From positions 151,605-215,604 of the forward strand of contig NZ_CP032999.1 of NCBI RefSeq assembly GCF_005080725.1: 64,000 bases of DNA. Reading direction: 5' to 3'. Positions 17,945 through 26,284 of this stretch are shown here, piece by piece. The notes beneath the pieces were generated by a model. The model made no database searches and had not been told where the DNA came from. It saw only the letters and a program-made list of their open reading frames with translations. Each line of letters starts with the position of its first letter. The stretch's first letter is position 1. A program made the position numbers and the translations under genes. This stretch comes from Buchnera aphidicola (Sarucallis kahawaluokalani). GTDB taxonomy: Bacteria; Pseudomonadota; Gammaproteobacteria; Enterobacterales; Enterobacteriaceae.

Positions 17945-18877
17945 CTATATACGTTCGGCAGTTCTTAAAATTGCACTTCTTGATTTTATATTTTTTTTAA
18001 TTTCTTTAATACTTGGAAAAATTCTATTAATTATTTTTAGCTTGATATTACTATTTTTTTTTATTATATTTTCTTCCACAGGTATATTTATTGGAATATT
18101 TTTTTTTTTGCTATATTCTTGGAAGAAATGTTTTACAATACGGTCTTCTAAAGAATGAAAACTAATAATTGCAATACGACCGTGATCATTTAAACAATAA
18201 AATATTTGTTCTAAAAAATGATGTAACTCCCTTAATTCTTGATTAATAAAAATACGTATTGCTTGAAAACTTTTAGTGGCTGGATTTTTATGGTTTTTAT
18301 TTCTAGGTATAATATTATTAATAATATTTGCTAGTGTATGTGTTGTAGTAATTGGTTGATTTTTTCTATATTTTATAATATGATTTGCAATTTTTTTTGC
18401 AAATTTTTCTTCACCGAAGTATTTTAAAACATAATAAATTTTTTTTTTTGTAGTAGAATTAATCCATGTAGCTGCGGATATTCCATGATTAGGATCCATA
18501 CGCATATCTAAAGGTCCATTAGCGTTAAAAGAAAATCCCCTATTAGGTGACATAATCTGCATAGAAGAAACTCCTAAATCTAATAGGATTCCATCAAATT
18601 TTTTATACAAGTTATACTTTTTAAGTAACATATCTATATTAGAGAAACTTCCATGTATAATAGAAAATCTAGGATCATGAATTGTTTTACCTATTTCAAC
18701 TGCTTGTGGATCTTTATCCATTGCATATAATTTTCCTTTTTTTCCAAGGTGTTTTAATATTTTTAAAGAATGTCCCCCAGCACCAAAAGTACCGTCGAAA
18801 TATATCCCATTATTTTTGATATTCAAAGATTGTATTGTTTCATGTAATAAAACTGTTTTGTGTATTTTTTTTTTCAT
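17945..18877 (-). CDS. rsmH: 16S rRNA (cytosine(1402)-N4)-methyltransferase
   Basis: RsmH (MraW) methylates N4 of C1402 in the 16S rRNA P site using S-adenosylmethionine. The 310 residues match the family (313 in E. coli). The SAM motif FDGTFGAGGHSLK lies at 28-39, with MDKDPQAV after it, then LDLGVSSMQ and PLDMRMD. The C-terminus keeps IISFHSLEDRIVK and SRSAILRTAER. rsmH normally opens the murein/division cluster; here that cluster is missing and rsmH stands between ilvH and ftsA. No mraZ is seen upstream. Confidence 0.96.
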   Translation of the reverse strand: MKKKIHKTVLLHETIQSLNIKNNGIYFDGTFGAGGHSLKILKHLGKKGKLYAMDKDPQAVEIGKTIHDPRFSIIHGSFSNIDMLLKKYNLYKKFDGILLDLGVSSMQIMSPNRGFSFNANGPLDMRMDPNHGISAATWINSTTKKKIYYVLKYFGEEKFAKKIANHIIKYRKNQPITTTHTLANIINNIIPRNKNHKNPATKSFQAIRIFINQELRELHHFLEQIFYCLNDHGRIAIISFHSLEDRIVKHFFQEYSKKKNIPINIPVEENIIKKNSNIKLKIINRIFPSIKEIKKNIKSRSAILRTAERI

Positions 18878-18906
18878 AAGATTTTTCGTATTACAAATAT
18901 TTAAAT

Positions 18907-19395
18907 TTAAAAAACTTCCGATTCTCTTGTAATTCCGATAATACCTGATCGTGATATTTCAATTATTTTGGATATTTTATTAATTATATTTAAAAAAATA
19001 TTTATTTTTTTACTAGAACCTGTAATTTCTATGGTATATATATTTGGAATAATATCAATAATTCGACCATTAAAAGTATCTATGATAATTTTTGTTTGTT
19101 CTAATGCATACCCTGAGTTTTTGATCTTAATAAGAGCAATTTCACGTTCTATATAATTTTTTTGATTAATAGGTGTTACTTTTAATACATTAATTAATTT
19201 ATGTAATTGTTTTTCAATTTGTTCGATTGTTTTTGTATCACCATTCGTTTGTATTGTAACACTAGAGATAGAAGCATCTTCTGTAGGTGAGACAGTAATG
19301 CTTTCTATATTGTATCCTCGTTGTGAAAATAATCCAACTACTCTTGATAATGAACCTGGCTCATTTTCTAATAATATTAACAAAATATGTTTCAT
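18907..19395 (-). CDS. ilvH: Acetolactate synthase III, small regulatory subunit
   Basis: IlvH is the ACT-domain subunit that activates IlvI and gives valine feedback. The 162 residues match E. coli (163). The N-terminal ACT domain is highly conserved, with E10-N11-x-x-G14 and N29 (GYNIESITV), residues known to line the valine site in the family. Feedback sensitivity may therefore be retained, unlike what the ThrA ACT region suggests. The ATG follows AAGGAAAATCTT. ilvI ends 10 bases upstream on the same strand, so the two form an operon. Confidence 0.96.
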   Translation of the reverse strand: MKHILLILLENEPGSLSRVVGLFSQRGYNIESITVSPTEDASISSVTIQTNGDTKTIEQIEKQLHKLINVLKVTPINQKNYIEREIALIKIKNSGYALEQTKIIIDTFNGRIIDIIPNIYTIEITGSSKKINIFLNIINKISKIIEISRSGIIGITRESEVF

Positions 19396-19405
19396 AAGAT
19401 TTTCC

Positions 19406-21118
19406 TTATTTTCTTAGCCACATTTCATTCATTCCCCCGCCTTTAATTTGCATAGGATAAACATTTTCAGAATTATCAATGTGAATATCTAAAAATACTA
19501 AATGGCCATGAATTATTTTTTTTAAAGCAATTTTGATTTTCTTTTCTAATTCGTTATTATGATTAATTTCAATTCCTATATGTCCGTATGCTTCTGCTAA
19601 TTTAATAAAATTTGGTAGTGATTCCATATATGAATGAGAATGTCTACCAGAATAAATAATATCCTGCCATTGTTTTACCATTCCTAGTGCGCTGTTATTT
19701 AGATTAAGTATTAATATTGGTAACTTGTATTGCATAGCTGTAGATAATTCTTGTATGTTCATTTGTATACTACCATCTCCAGTAATACAAATTACAATGT
19801 CTTCAGGAAAAGCTAATTTAACGCCTAAAGCTGCTGGCAATCCAAATCCCATTGTACCTAAACCTCCTGAATTGATCCATCTTCTAGGTTTATTAAATGG
19901 ATAGTATAATGCTGTAAACATTTGGTGTTGTCCAACATCCGAAGTAATATATGCTTCTCCTTTTGTTAAATTCCATAATGTTTCTATTACGAATTGTGGT
20001 TTTATTTTTTTACTTTTTTTATTATATTTTAAGCTATGAATTTTTCTCCATTGGTTAATACAATGCCACCATTTTTTTAAATGATTTTTATTGATGTATT
20101 TTTTATTTTCATTTAATAAGTTTAACATTTTTTTTAAAATCTTTTTTGCATCACCTACAATGGGTACATCAGCTCGTACAGTTTTTGAGATTGATGTAGG
20201 ATCGATATCTATATGTAAAATTTTTGCATTGGGGCAATATTTATTTAAATTATTTGTTGTTCGATCATCAAAACGTACTCCTATAGCAAAAATTACATCA
20301 GCATTATGCATTGCCATATTTGCTTCATAAGTTCCATGCATACCTAACATATTTAAATTTTGTATATGTTTTCCTGGAAATGCTCCAAGCGCCATGAGCG
20401 ATGTTGTGACTGGAATATTTAAAATTTCTGCTATTTTTGTTATTTCAGAAGAGCTATTAGAAGAAATAATTCCGCCTCCAATGTATATAATTGGTTTACT
20501 AGATTTTAATAAAATGTTTATTATTTTTTTTATTTGTCCTTGATGACCTTTGATAATCGGGTTATATGACCGAATATAAATATGATCAGGCCAAGAATAT
20601 ATTTTTTTATTTTGTTGACTTAAAATATCTTTTGGTAGATCGATTACTATAGGACCTGGTCTTCCTGTAGTAGCTAACCAAAATGATTTTCGAAAAATTA
20701 TTGGAATATCTTCAGTTTTTTTTACTAAAAAACTATGTTTTACAATTGGTCTGGAAATTCCAAGCATATCACATTCTTGAAATGCGTCGTATCCTATTAA
20801 TGAAGAATCCACTTGACCTGAAATAATTACCATAGGAATAGAATCCATATAAGCTGTAGCAATTCCTGTAATAGCATTTGTTGCACCTGGTCCAGATGTT
20901 ACTAAAACCACTCCTGTTTTTCCTGTAGATCTGGCGTATCCATCTGCCATGTGTGTAGCACCTTGTTCGTGTCGTACTAGTATATGTTTTATTCTATTAT
21001 CATTATTTAGAGCATCGTAGATATCTAATACTGCTCCTCCTGGATATCCGAAGATATACTGTATTCCTTGGTCAATTAATGAACGGATGACCATTTCTGA
21101 TCCTGACAATAATTCCAT
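19406..21118 (-). CDS. ilvI: Acetolactate synthase III, large catalytic subunit
   Basis: IlvI condenses pyruvate with pyruvate or 2-oxobutyrate, the first common step to valine, leucine and isoleucine. The 570 residues are close to E. coli (574). The catalytic glutamate is E51 in [13 protein letters not shown]. The FAD/TPP landmarks [17 protein letters not shown] and SDVGQHQMF are present, and the TPP-Mg motif is [15 protein letters not shown]. The ATG at 21118 has AAGGAAAAATA directly upstream. It is the first gene of ilvIH; no leader with branched-chain codon runs was found. Confidence 0.98.
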   Translation of the reverse strand: MELLSGSEMVIRSLIDQGIQYIFGYPGGAVLDIYDALNNDNRIKHILVRHEQGATHMADGYARSTGKTGVVLVTSGPGATNAITGIATAYMDSIPMVIISGQVDSSLIGYDAFQECDMLGISRPIVKHSFLVKKTEDIPIIFRKSFWLATTGRPGPIVIDLPKDILSQQNKKIYSWPDHIYIRSYNPIIKGHQGQIKKIINILLKSSKPIIYIGGGIISSNSSSEITKIAEILNIPVTTSLMALGAFPGKHIQNLNMLGMHGTYEANMAMHNADVIFAIGVRFDDRTTNNLNKYCPNAKILHIDIDPTSISKTVRADVPIVGDAKKILKKMLNLLNENKKYINKNHLKKWWHCINQWRKIHSLKYNKKSKKIKPQFVIETLWNLTKGEAYITSDVGQHQMFTALYYPFNKPRRWINSGGLGTMGFGLPAALGVKLAFPEDIVICITGDGSIQMNIQELSTAMQYKLPILILNLNNSALGMVKQWQDIIYSGRHSHSYMESLPNFIKLAEAYGHIGIEINHNNELEKKIKIALKKIIHGHLVFLDIHIDNSENVYPMQIKGGGMNEMWLRK

Positions 21119-21238
21119 TATTTTTCCTTATATCTTTGAATGAGTTTTATTCTGTATTTATAATACATTTATGTCTTTAAGAATATATTATATTTCAGAT
21201 CCATAATAATTTTTAGGATCTGAATTTATTATGTAAAT

Positions 21239-22063
21239 TTATGTTATATTACGTAATAATTGGTTAATTTCTATTTTTTTTAAAGTTTGAGTATTGACTT
21301 TTTTTACAATAACTGCGCAATATAAATTATATTTTTTATTTTCAGAAGGTAAAGTTCCTGAAACAACAACAGATCCAGCAGGTATCCTACCGTAAGTGAT
21401 TTCTCCTGTTTGTCGATTGTAAATTTTTGTACTTTGTCCGATATATACCCCCATCGAAATTACCGATCCTTGTTCTACAATGACTCCTTCAACAATTTCA
21501 GATCTTGCACCAATAAAACAATTGTCTTCAATAATAGTAGGATTATTTTGTATAGGTTCTAATACTCCTCCAATACCTACACCTCCAGAAAGATGTACAT
21601 TTTTACCAATATATGCGCATGATCCAACAGTACTCCATGTGTCTATCATAGTTCCTTCATTAATGTATGCACCAATATTAATATAAGATGGCATTAATAT
21701 AGTATTTTGCGCAATGAAAGCTCCTTTTCTGACTGTTGCCGGTGGTACAATACGAATATTGTTTTTTTTTAGTTCTTCTTCTGAAGTATGTTGGTATTTT
21801 AGATCAATTTTATCGTAAAAAGTATGTTTAGAATTAGAAAAAAAAATGTTTTTTTTTATACAGAAATACAACAAAATTGCTTTTTTTAACCATTGATGTG
21901 TAATCCATTGATTTGATATTTTTTCTGAGATTTTTAATATTCCACAATCAATTAGTTTGATTGTTTTTTCGATTGCGTTATAAGTGTGTGAATTAATATT
22001 ACTATGATTAATTTTATCTCTATTTTCAAATGTTTGGTCAATAATTTTTTTTAATTCTTTCAT
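21239..22063 (-). CDS. dapD: 2,3,4,5-tetrahydropyridine-2,6-dicarboxylate N-succinyltransferase
   Basis: DapD succinylates tetrahydrodipicolinate in the diaminopimelate/lysine pathway. The 274 residues equal E. coli. The left-handed beta-helix hexapeptide region (about 100-215) shows repeated small/hydrophobic turns such as [15 protein letters not shown] and [20 protein letters not shown]. Since the murein synthesis genes of this region are gone, its remaining purpose is most likely lysine for the host rather than diaminopimelate for the wall (inference). It lies between map and ilvI on the same strand with gaps of 58 and 120 bases. Confidence 0.96.
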   Translation of the reverse strand: MKELKKIIDQTFENRDKINHSNINSHTYNAIEKTIKLIDCGILKISEKISNQWITHQWLKKAILLYFCIKKNIFFSNSKHTFYDKIDLKYQHTSEEELKKNNIRIVPPATVRKGAFIAQNTILMPSYINIGAYINEGTMIDTWSTVGSCAYIGKNVHLSGGVGIGGVLEPIQNNPTIIEDNCFIGARSEIVEGVIVEQGSVISMGVYIGQSTKIYNRQTGEITYGRIPAGSVVVSGTLPSENKKYNLYCAVIVKKVNTQTLKKIEINQLLRNIT

Positions 22064-22121
22064 AAATTTTTATTTTTCCCAATCGAATGATTTTATTTAA
22101 TTATTTAAACTATGTTTTATT

Positions 22122-22904
22122 TTAATTAGAATATATTCTTTTTATTTTTTCATTTTTTCTTTTTGTTAATATTTCGCATCCATTTTTTGTAACAAGAATG
22201 GTATGTTCGTATTGTGCAGATAAATTATGATCTTTAGTACAAATTGTCCAATTATCATTCATACAAAACACTTCATTTGTTCCAGCATTAATAATTGGTT
22301 CAATCGTAAATATCATACCTTGTTTTAATATTATCGTATTATAATGATCATAATGTAGTATATAAGGTATTTCGTGGAAATTTAATCCTATTCCGTGTCC
22401 ACAATACTCTTTTACAATGGAAAAAGGTGTTTTTTGAATATATTTTTGTATAGTTCGTCCAATAATATTAATTGGGAGACCTGGTTTAATGATCGGAAAA
22501 GTAATATATAGGCTATTTTTTGCCGCTTTACATAATTCATATGCTATTTTTTTCGTTTTCCCTACAATAAACATTTTAGATGTATCGGCATAGTATTTGT
22601 TTTTTATTACTGTTACATCAATATTAACAATATCTCCATTATTTAATTTTTTTTTTTTACTAGGTATACCATGACAGGATATCTCATTCACAGATATACA
22701 AGTGGAACTTGGAAAACCATGATAGCCTAAACATCCTGATATTGCTTGTTTTTGTATAATATAATTTTGACAAATATTATCTAATTCTGCAGTTGTAATA
22801 CCTGAGATAATGTATGGTTTAATTTTTCTTAATACTTGACTTGCTAAGTGTCCAGATATTCGCATTTTTTCAATTATTTTATTTTTTTTTAGATAAATAT
22901 GCAT
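22122..22904 (-). CDS. map: Methionine aminopeptidase, type I
   Basis: Map removes the initiator methionine from nascent proteins. The 260 residues match E. coli (264). The metal ligands are visible in NIDVTVIKNKYYADTSKMF (two Asp), CGHGIGLNFHE (His), FTIEPIIN (Glu) and YEHTILVT (Glu). It is divergent from rpsB, the conserved enterobacterial arrangement, with 259 bases between them. Confidence 0.96.
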   Translation of the reverse strand: MHIYLKKNKIIEKMRISGHLASQVLRKIKPYIISGITTAELDNICQNYIIQKQAISGCLGYHGFPSSTCISVNEISCHGIPSKKKKLNNGDIVNIDVTVIKNKYYADTSKMFIVGKTKKIAYELCKAAKNSLYITFPIIKPGLPINIIGRTIQKYIQKTPFSIVKEYCGHGIGLNFHEIPYILHYDHYNTIILKQGMIFTIEPIINAGTNEVFCMNDNWTICTKDHNLSAQYEHTILVTKNGCEILTKRKNEKIKRIYSN

Positions 22905-22940
22905 ATTTTTTTATTTATTAGATTTTTTTTAAGATAATAC

Positions 22941-22968
22941 ATCAATTTAAGTGGTTTTTTAAATTGAT
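22941..22968. repeat. Inverted repeat between map and rpsB
   Basis: ATCAATTTAA (22941-22950) and TTAAATTGAT (22959-22968) are exact reverse complements around an 8-base loop. It lies in the 5' leader region of map and about 195 bases upstream of rpsB. Function unknown; such AT-only arms can also occur by chance in this composition. Confidence 0.4.
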
Positions 22969-23044
22969 ACAAAATATTTGATTGCGAATATTGTTTATTA
23001 TTTTATGATGAATGATATATTTTTTAAATATACCAAATGATGAC

Positions 23045-23104
23045 TTATTATCAGTATATTATTGATAATAATATGTTATTTATATAGAATATATATTATT
23101 CTAT
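23045..23104 (+). promoter_or_regulatory. Candidate rpsB promoter with two adjacent inverted repeats
   Basis: A -35-like TTGATA (23062-23067) is followed after exactly 17 bases by a -10-like TAGAAT (23085-23090), a good sigma-70 arrangement about 75 bases upstream of rpsB. The same stretch holds two inverted repeats: TTATTATCA/TGATAATAA (23045-23053 with 23063-23071) and ATAGAATA/TATTCTAT (23084-23091 with 23097-23104). In enterobacteria the rpsB-tsf leader is autoregulated by S2. I cannot tell whether these stems are that element, because they overlap the promoter. Confidence 0.4.
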
Positions 23105-23163
23105 CTTTATGATCAATATAATATATTTATTATTTTTTATTATTTATTTTCGAGGTAATAATT

Positions 23164-23850
23164 TTGAAAATGCTTACTGTGCATGACATGATAAAAGCTG
23201 GAGTACATTTTGGTCATCAAACCCGTTATTGGAATCCTAAAATGAAACCTTTTATTTTTGGTTCTCGTAATAAAATACATATTATAAATTTAGAAAAGAC
23301 AATTTCTATGTTTCATCTTGCATTAGTAGAATTACGTAAAATTCATTTACGTAAAGGTAAGATACTTTTTATTGGAACAAAAAAACCTGCTAGTGAAATG
23401 ATAAGAAAAATAGCAATTTCTTGTAATCAGTTTTATGTAAATAAAAGGTGGTTAGGTGGAATGCTAACAAATTGGAAAACTGTTCGCCAATCTATTCAAC
23501 GATTAAAAAATTTAGAAAATCAGTCGCAAGATGGTACATTATCTAAATTAACTAAAAAAGAAGGTTTAATGAGGATGCGTGAGTTGTTGAAATTGGAAAA
23601 TAGTTTGGGAGGTATAAAGAATATGGGTGGTTTACCTGATGTAATTTTTATTATTGATGCATACCATGAACGTATTGCGGTTAAAGAAGCAAATAATTTA
23701 GGTATTCCAGTTTTTTCAATTGTTGATACTAACTCTGATCCTGATGGAATAGATTTTGTTATTCCTGGTAATGATGATGCAATGCGTGCTATAAATTTAT
23801 ATTTAACTATTGTTTTAAAATTTATATCTATAAAAAATTATCAAGGATAA
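23164..23850 (+). CDS. rpsB: 30S ribosomal protein S2
   Basis: S2 is a small-subunit ribosomal protein needed to load S1. The 228 residues match E. coli S2 (241) closely, with [20 protein letters not shown] and [16 protein letters not shown]. The acidic C-terminal tail of E. coli is missing; here it ends [12 protein letters not shown] chose TTG 23164 because GAGG lies 8 bases upstream and the distance to the conserved [11 protein letters not shown] equals that in E. coli. ATG 23170 would leave 14 bases to the same site. tsf follows on the same strand. Confidence 0.95.
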   Translation: MKMLTVHDMIKAGVHFGHQTRYWNPKMKPFIFGSRNKIHIINLEKTISMFHLALVELRKIHLRKGKILFIGTKKPASEMIRKIAISCNQFYVNKRWLGGMLTNWKTVRQSIQRLKNLENQSQDGTLSKLTKKEGLMRMRELLKLENSLGGIKNMGGLPDVIFIIDAYHERIAVKEANNLGIPVFSIVDTNSDPDGIDFVIPGNDDAMRAINLYLTIVLKFISIKNYQG

Positions 23851-23981
23851 TATAATTATTAGTTATGATAATTGATATGTATTGATAATAATCTTATTAT
23901 GTATTTTTTGTATGATATAATGTTATTCAACATTTTTTATTATGTTTTATATATATATTTATGTTGTTAGGGAAGAAAATT

Positions 23982-24779
23982 ATGCGTATTACTTCTGATC
24001 TCGTAAAAAAATTACGATTAAAGTCAGGTATTGGTATTATGGAATGTAAGAAAGCATTAATTACTGCGAAAGGTGACATGCAAAAAGCGATTATAATTTT
24101 AAAAAAAAACGGACAAATTAAATCAGAAAATAGATCTAAAAATGTTGCATTGCGTGGAATAATATTTACTTATTTAAAAAAAAATAGATATGCATATATT
24201 CTAGAATTAAATTGTGAAACTGATTTTGTTGCACAACATTCTGATTTTATTAAATTTGCTACAGAAGTACTTTCTACTGCATATATAGAAAATATTACAG
24301 ATATATCAGTTTTAAAAAATAATTTCGAATCTAAGAGAAACTTTTTAATATCTCGATTTGGTGAAAATATATTAATTCGTAGATTTTCTGTATTAATTGG
24401 AAATACGGTTACAGCATATGTTCATAGAAATAAAATTGGAGTATTACTTTATTATCATGGAAATAATCAAGATATTATAAAAAAAGTTGCCATGCATATT
24501 GCAGCTGTTAATCCAGGTTATTTATCAAAAAAAGATATTCCTAAATCTATTCTTGAAGAAGAAAAAAAAATACAATTAGAGATTGCTATTCGTACTGGAA
24601 AGCCGGTATCGATAGCTAAAAAAATAGTTACAGGAAGAATAGAGAAATTTATTAACAATATTTGTTTATTAGGTCAAGATTGTGTATTTGATGTTGGTAA
24701 AAAAATTCAAGATGTATTGTATGAAAATAATTTACAAGTGATACAGTTTATTCGTTTTGAGTTAGGTGAAATCATTTAA
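23982..24779 (+). CDS. tsf: Elongation factor Ts
   Basis: EF-Ts is the nucleotide exchange factor for EF-Tu. The 265 residues contain the conserved N-terminal module (LRLKSGIGIMECKKAL) and the core contact motif ELNCETDFVAQHSDF. The start is ATG 23982, which has AGGGAAG 6-7 bases upstream and matches the family N-terminus; an ATG at 23961 is in frame but lies before that site. The protein ends at FELGEII, about 18 residues before the E. coli end, so the final C-terminal helix is trimmed. pyrH starts 64 bases downstream. Confidence 0.95.
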   Translation: MRITSDLVKKLRLKSGIGIMECKKALITAKGDMQKAIIILKKNGQIKSENRSKNVALRGIIFTYLKKNRYAYILELNCETDFVAQHSDFIKFATEVLSTAYIENITDISVLKNNFESKRNFLISRFGENILIRRFSVLIGNTVTAYVHRNKIGVLLYYHGNNQDIIKKVAMHIAAVNPGYLSKKDIPKSILEEEKKIQLEIAIRTGKPVSIAKKIVTGRIEKFINNICLLGQDCVFDVGKKIQDVLYENNLQVIQFIRFELGEII

Positions 24780-24843
24780 ATACATTGCTGTAGATATATT
24801 TATTATTATTAAATTAAATATAACAAATGAAAACTTTATTCAA

Positions 24844-25578
24844 ATGAAATTTATATATAAACGCGTTTTACTAAAAATTAGTGGTGAAGTTATTCAGGAT
24901 TTTAATACTTCAAGATTTGAAAATTCTATGATTTATGAAATAATTAATGACATTAAGTATTTATTAAAACATGGTATACAAATCAGTATTGTAATAGGTG
25001 GTGGTAACTTATTTAGAGGTGCTAATTTATCGAAAATGGGAATTAATAGAATTACAGCAGATTATATCGGCATGTTATCAACAGTTATTAATGGTTTATT
25101 TTTGCAAGAATTATTTCATCAATTAAATGTACCTGTTTATGTAATGTCTACAATTATTGTGAGTAGTATATGCAATAAATATAATTTAATGTATGCTTTG
25201 GAATTATTATCTAAATCTGTAGTTGTAATTTTCTGTGGTGGAATAGGGCAACCTTTCTTTACAACAGATTCTGTTGCTTGTATTAAAGCTATTGAAACTA
25301 ATTCAGAAATCGTTTTAAAAGGTACAAAAGTAAATGGTGTATATTCTAAAGACCCGTATTACCATAAAAATGTTTTTTTGTATCATCAGATAAATTATCA
25401 AGATGTATTGAAATATGAGTTTAAAGTTATGGATTTAACAGCATTTATACTAGCACGAGATTATAAAATTCCAATTTGTATATTTAATATTCGTCGTCGT
25501 CGAGCTTTAAAACGTATTTTACTTGGAGAACGTGAAGGAACTATTATTTGCGATGATATTAAAAATATATCGATATAA
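24844..25578 (+). CDS. pyrH: UMP kinase
   Basis: PyrH phosphorylates UMP to UDP. The 244 residues match the hexameric bacterial family (241 in E. coli). Motifs are KRVLLKISGEV (phosphate binding), VIGGGNLFRGANL and TTDSVACIKAIE. I chose ATG 24844 (MKFIYKRVLL) by alignment; the frame stays open upstream past the tsf stop, so an earlier start is formally possible but would add about 26 residues with no family counterpart. No good Shine-Dalgarno is visible. Confidence 0.95.
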   Translation: MKFIYKRVLLKISGEVIQDFNTSRFENSMIYEIINDIKYLLKHGIQISIVIGGGNLFRGANLSKMGINRITADYIGMLSTVINGLFLQELFHQLNVPVYVMSTIIVSSICNKYNLMYALELLSKSVVVIFCGGIGQPFFTTDSVACIKAIETNSEIVLKGTKVNGVYSKDPYYHKNVFLYHQINYQDVLKYEFKVMDLTAFILARDYKIPICIFNIRRRRALKRILLGEREGTIICDDIKNISI

Positions 25579-25639
25579 TATTATGTTATAATTTTAATAC
25601 TAAATTATATTTTATAGATTATTTTATTTGGGTAAAAAT

Positions 25640-26206
25640 ATGGATTATGATATACTAAAAGATATTGAGATGCGTATGAAAAAATGTTTGTTAATATTTA
25701 AAAAAAATATTAGTAATGTTTGTATTGATCGTGTATCTCCTAAACTACTAGATAAAGTTTATATTGAATATTATGGAAAAAAAACATCATTACGAGAAAT
25801 ATCAAATATTACAATTGAGAGTGCTAATATATTAAAAATTAATGTTTTTGATAAAAATATTCTTCGAGTCATTGAAAAAGAAATTTTTAATTCAAAAATT
25901 GAAGCTACTACTGTAGTACAAGATGGTTTTATTAAATTAATATTTCCTTCTTTAACAGAAGAAAGAAGAAAAAAGATTTATAAATCTATACAGGTTGATG
26001 CAGAATGTAATCGTATTATGATGCGAAACATTCGAAGAGATGCAAATGATATATTAAAAAAACATGTAAAGAAAAAAATATTTACACTTGACGATGAACG
26101 TATGATACAAACTGAAATACAATTTTTAACGAATAAGTATATTAATATAGTTAATGATTTATGCTTAAAAAAACAATCTGATATTATGAGAGTGGGAAAG
26201 CATTAA
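25640..26206 (+). CDS. frr: Ribosome recycling factor
   Basis: RRF splits post-termination ribosomes together with EF-G. The 188 residues match the family (185), with EYYGKKTSLREI, LKINVFDKN, PSLTEERRKK and the conserved NIRRDANDILKK. ATG 25640 has GGGT 6-7 bases upstream; a TTG at 25628 is in frame but lies before it. The next gene is bamA 78 bases downstream. In relatives dxr and uppS (and in E. coli also cdsA and rseP) lie in between; they are absent here. Confidence 0.95.
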   Translation: MDYDILKDIEMRMKKCLLIFKKNISNVCIDRVSPKLLDKVYIEYYGKKTSLREISNITIESANILKINVFDKNILRVIEKEIFNSKIEATTVVQDGFIKLIFPSLTEERRKKIYKSIQVDAECNRIMMRNIRRDANDILKKHVKKKIFTLDDERMIQTEIQFLTNKYINIVNDLCLKKQSDIMRVGKH

Positions 26207-26284
26207 ATTTTTATGTATTATAATTTTTTATATAACACTATTACACGTCTTTAATAGTTCTACTCATTTAAATATATGTATATT

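Noticed and set aside
24766-24843. 26 extra N-terminal codons for PyrH, overlapping the tsf end
   Set aside because: They have no counterpart in UMP kinases, and ATG 24844 aligns with the family start.
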